DNA from: UBA7378 sp049611805
GTDB lineage: Bacteria; Pseudomonadota; Alphaproteobacteria; RS24
Direction of reading: 5' to 3'
Length of the DNA stretch: 6,709 bases
Assembly (NCBI GenBank): GCA_049611805.1
Contig: JBMZAX010000030.1
Coordinates: 1-6,709 of the forward strand
The notes under the pieces were generated by a model. It searched no databases and was not told the origin of the DNA. It saw only the letters and a list, made by a program, of their open reading frames with translations. Shown here one piece after another: positions 6,681 to 6,709 of the stretch. How positions within the stretch are numbered: the stretch's first letter is position 1; each line of letters opens with the position of its first letter. A program made the position numbers and the translations under genes.

Positions 6681-6709
6681 TGCACGTTCTGAGTTTTCGA
6701 GACGTGTCC
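6677..6709 (+). CDS. Possible start of a further gene (partial, 3' end outside window)
   Basis: An ATG at 6677 overlaps the scpB stop as ATGA, and a second in-frame ATG follows at 6680. The frame stays open to the end of the window and reads MMHVLSFRDVS. The tight overlap is typical of co-translated genes, but eleven codons cannot establish a gene, and the Shine-Dalgarno signal upstream (CGAAG at 6660-6664) is weak and distant. In many alphaproteobacteria the next gene is tatA; these residues do not look like the start of TatA, which is a hydrophobic helix. LSFRDVS is reminiscent of the first strand of ABC ATPases, but that is only a guess. Confidence 0.3.
   Translation, partial: MMHVLSFRDVS

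Overview
This window is a compact, all-plus-strand block of housekeeping genes from an alphaproteobacterium. The order dGTPase-like protein (dgt), argS, a membrane-anchored SPOR protein, nagZ, scpA, scpB is a familiar alphaproteobacterial arrangement. The proteins carry that class's sequence style, and base composition is moderately GC-rich (judged by eye, not computed). I cannot name the genus.

Layout: positions 1-108 hold the last 35 codons of an unrecognised gene. After 40 bases comes dgt (149-1327), then argS 25 bases later (1353-3113). A 30-base gap with a good Shine-Dalgarno sequence precedes the SPOR gene (3144-4115). nagZ starts at a TTG inside the end of the SPOR gene (4096-5151). 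scpA follows after 7 bases (5159-6016), and scpB overlaps its end by 14 bases (6003-6680). At the right edge an ATGA overlap opens a further reading frame that runs out of the window (6677-6709). No gap between genes exceeds 40 bases, and I see no terminator hairpin, RNA gene, mobile element, CRISPR array or attachment site. The block reads as one or a few co-transcribed units whose promoter lies to the left of the window or is not recognisable.

How the genes fit together: dgt and argS serve nucleotide-pool control and translation. The SPOR protein (predicted periplasmic peptidoglycan binding) and NagZ (cytoplasmic recycling of peptidoglycan fragments) concern the cell wall. ScpA and ScpB are the kleisin and kite subunits of the SMC condensin that organises and segregates the chromosome. 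Translation of nagZ, scpA and scpB is probably coupled, through overlaps or very short gaps.

I looked for an undescribed system and found none. All six main genes are intact, belong to known families and keep their key motifs. The points listed for a second look are small: start-codon choices, a cysteine pair, an acidic tail, a local repeat and two unidentified partial frames at the window edges.
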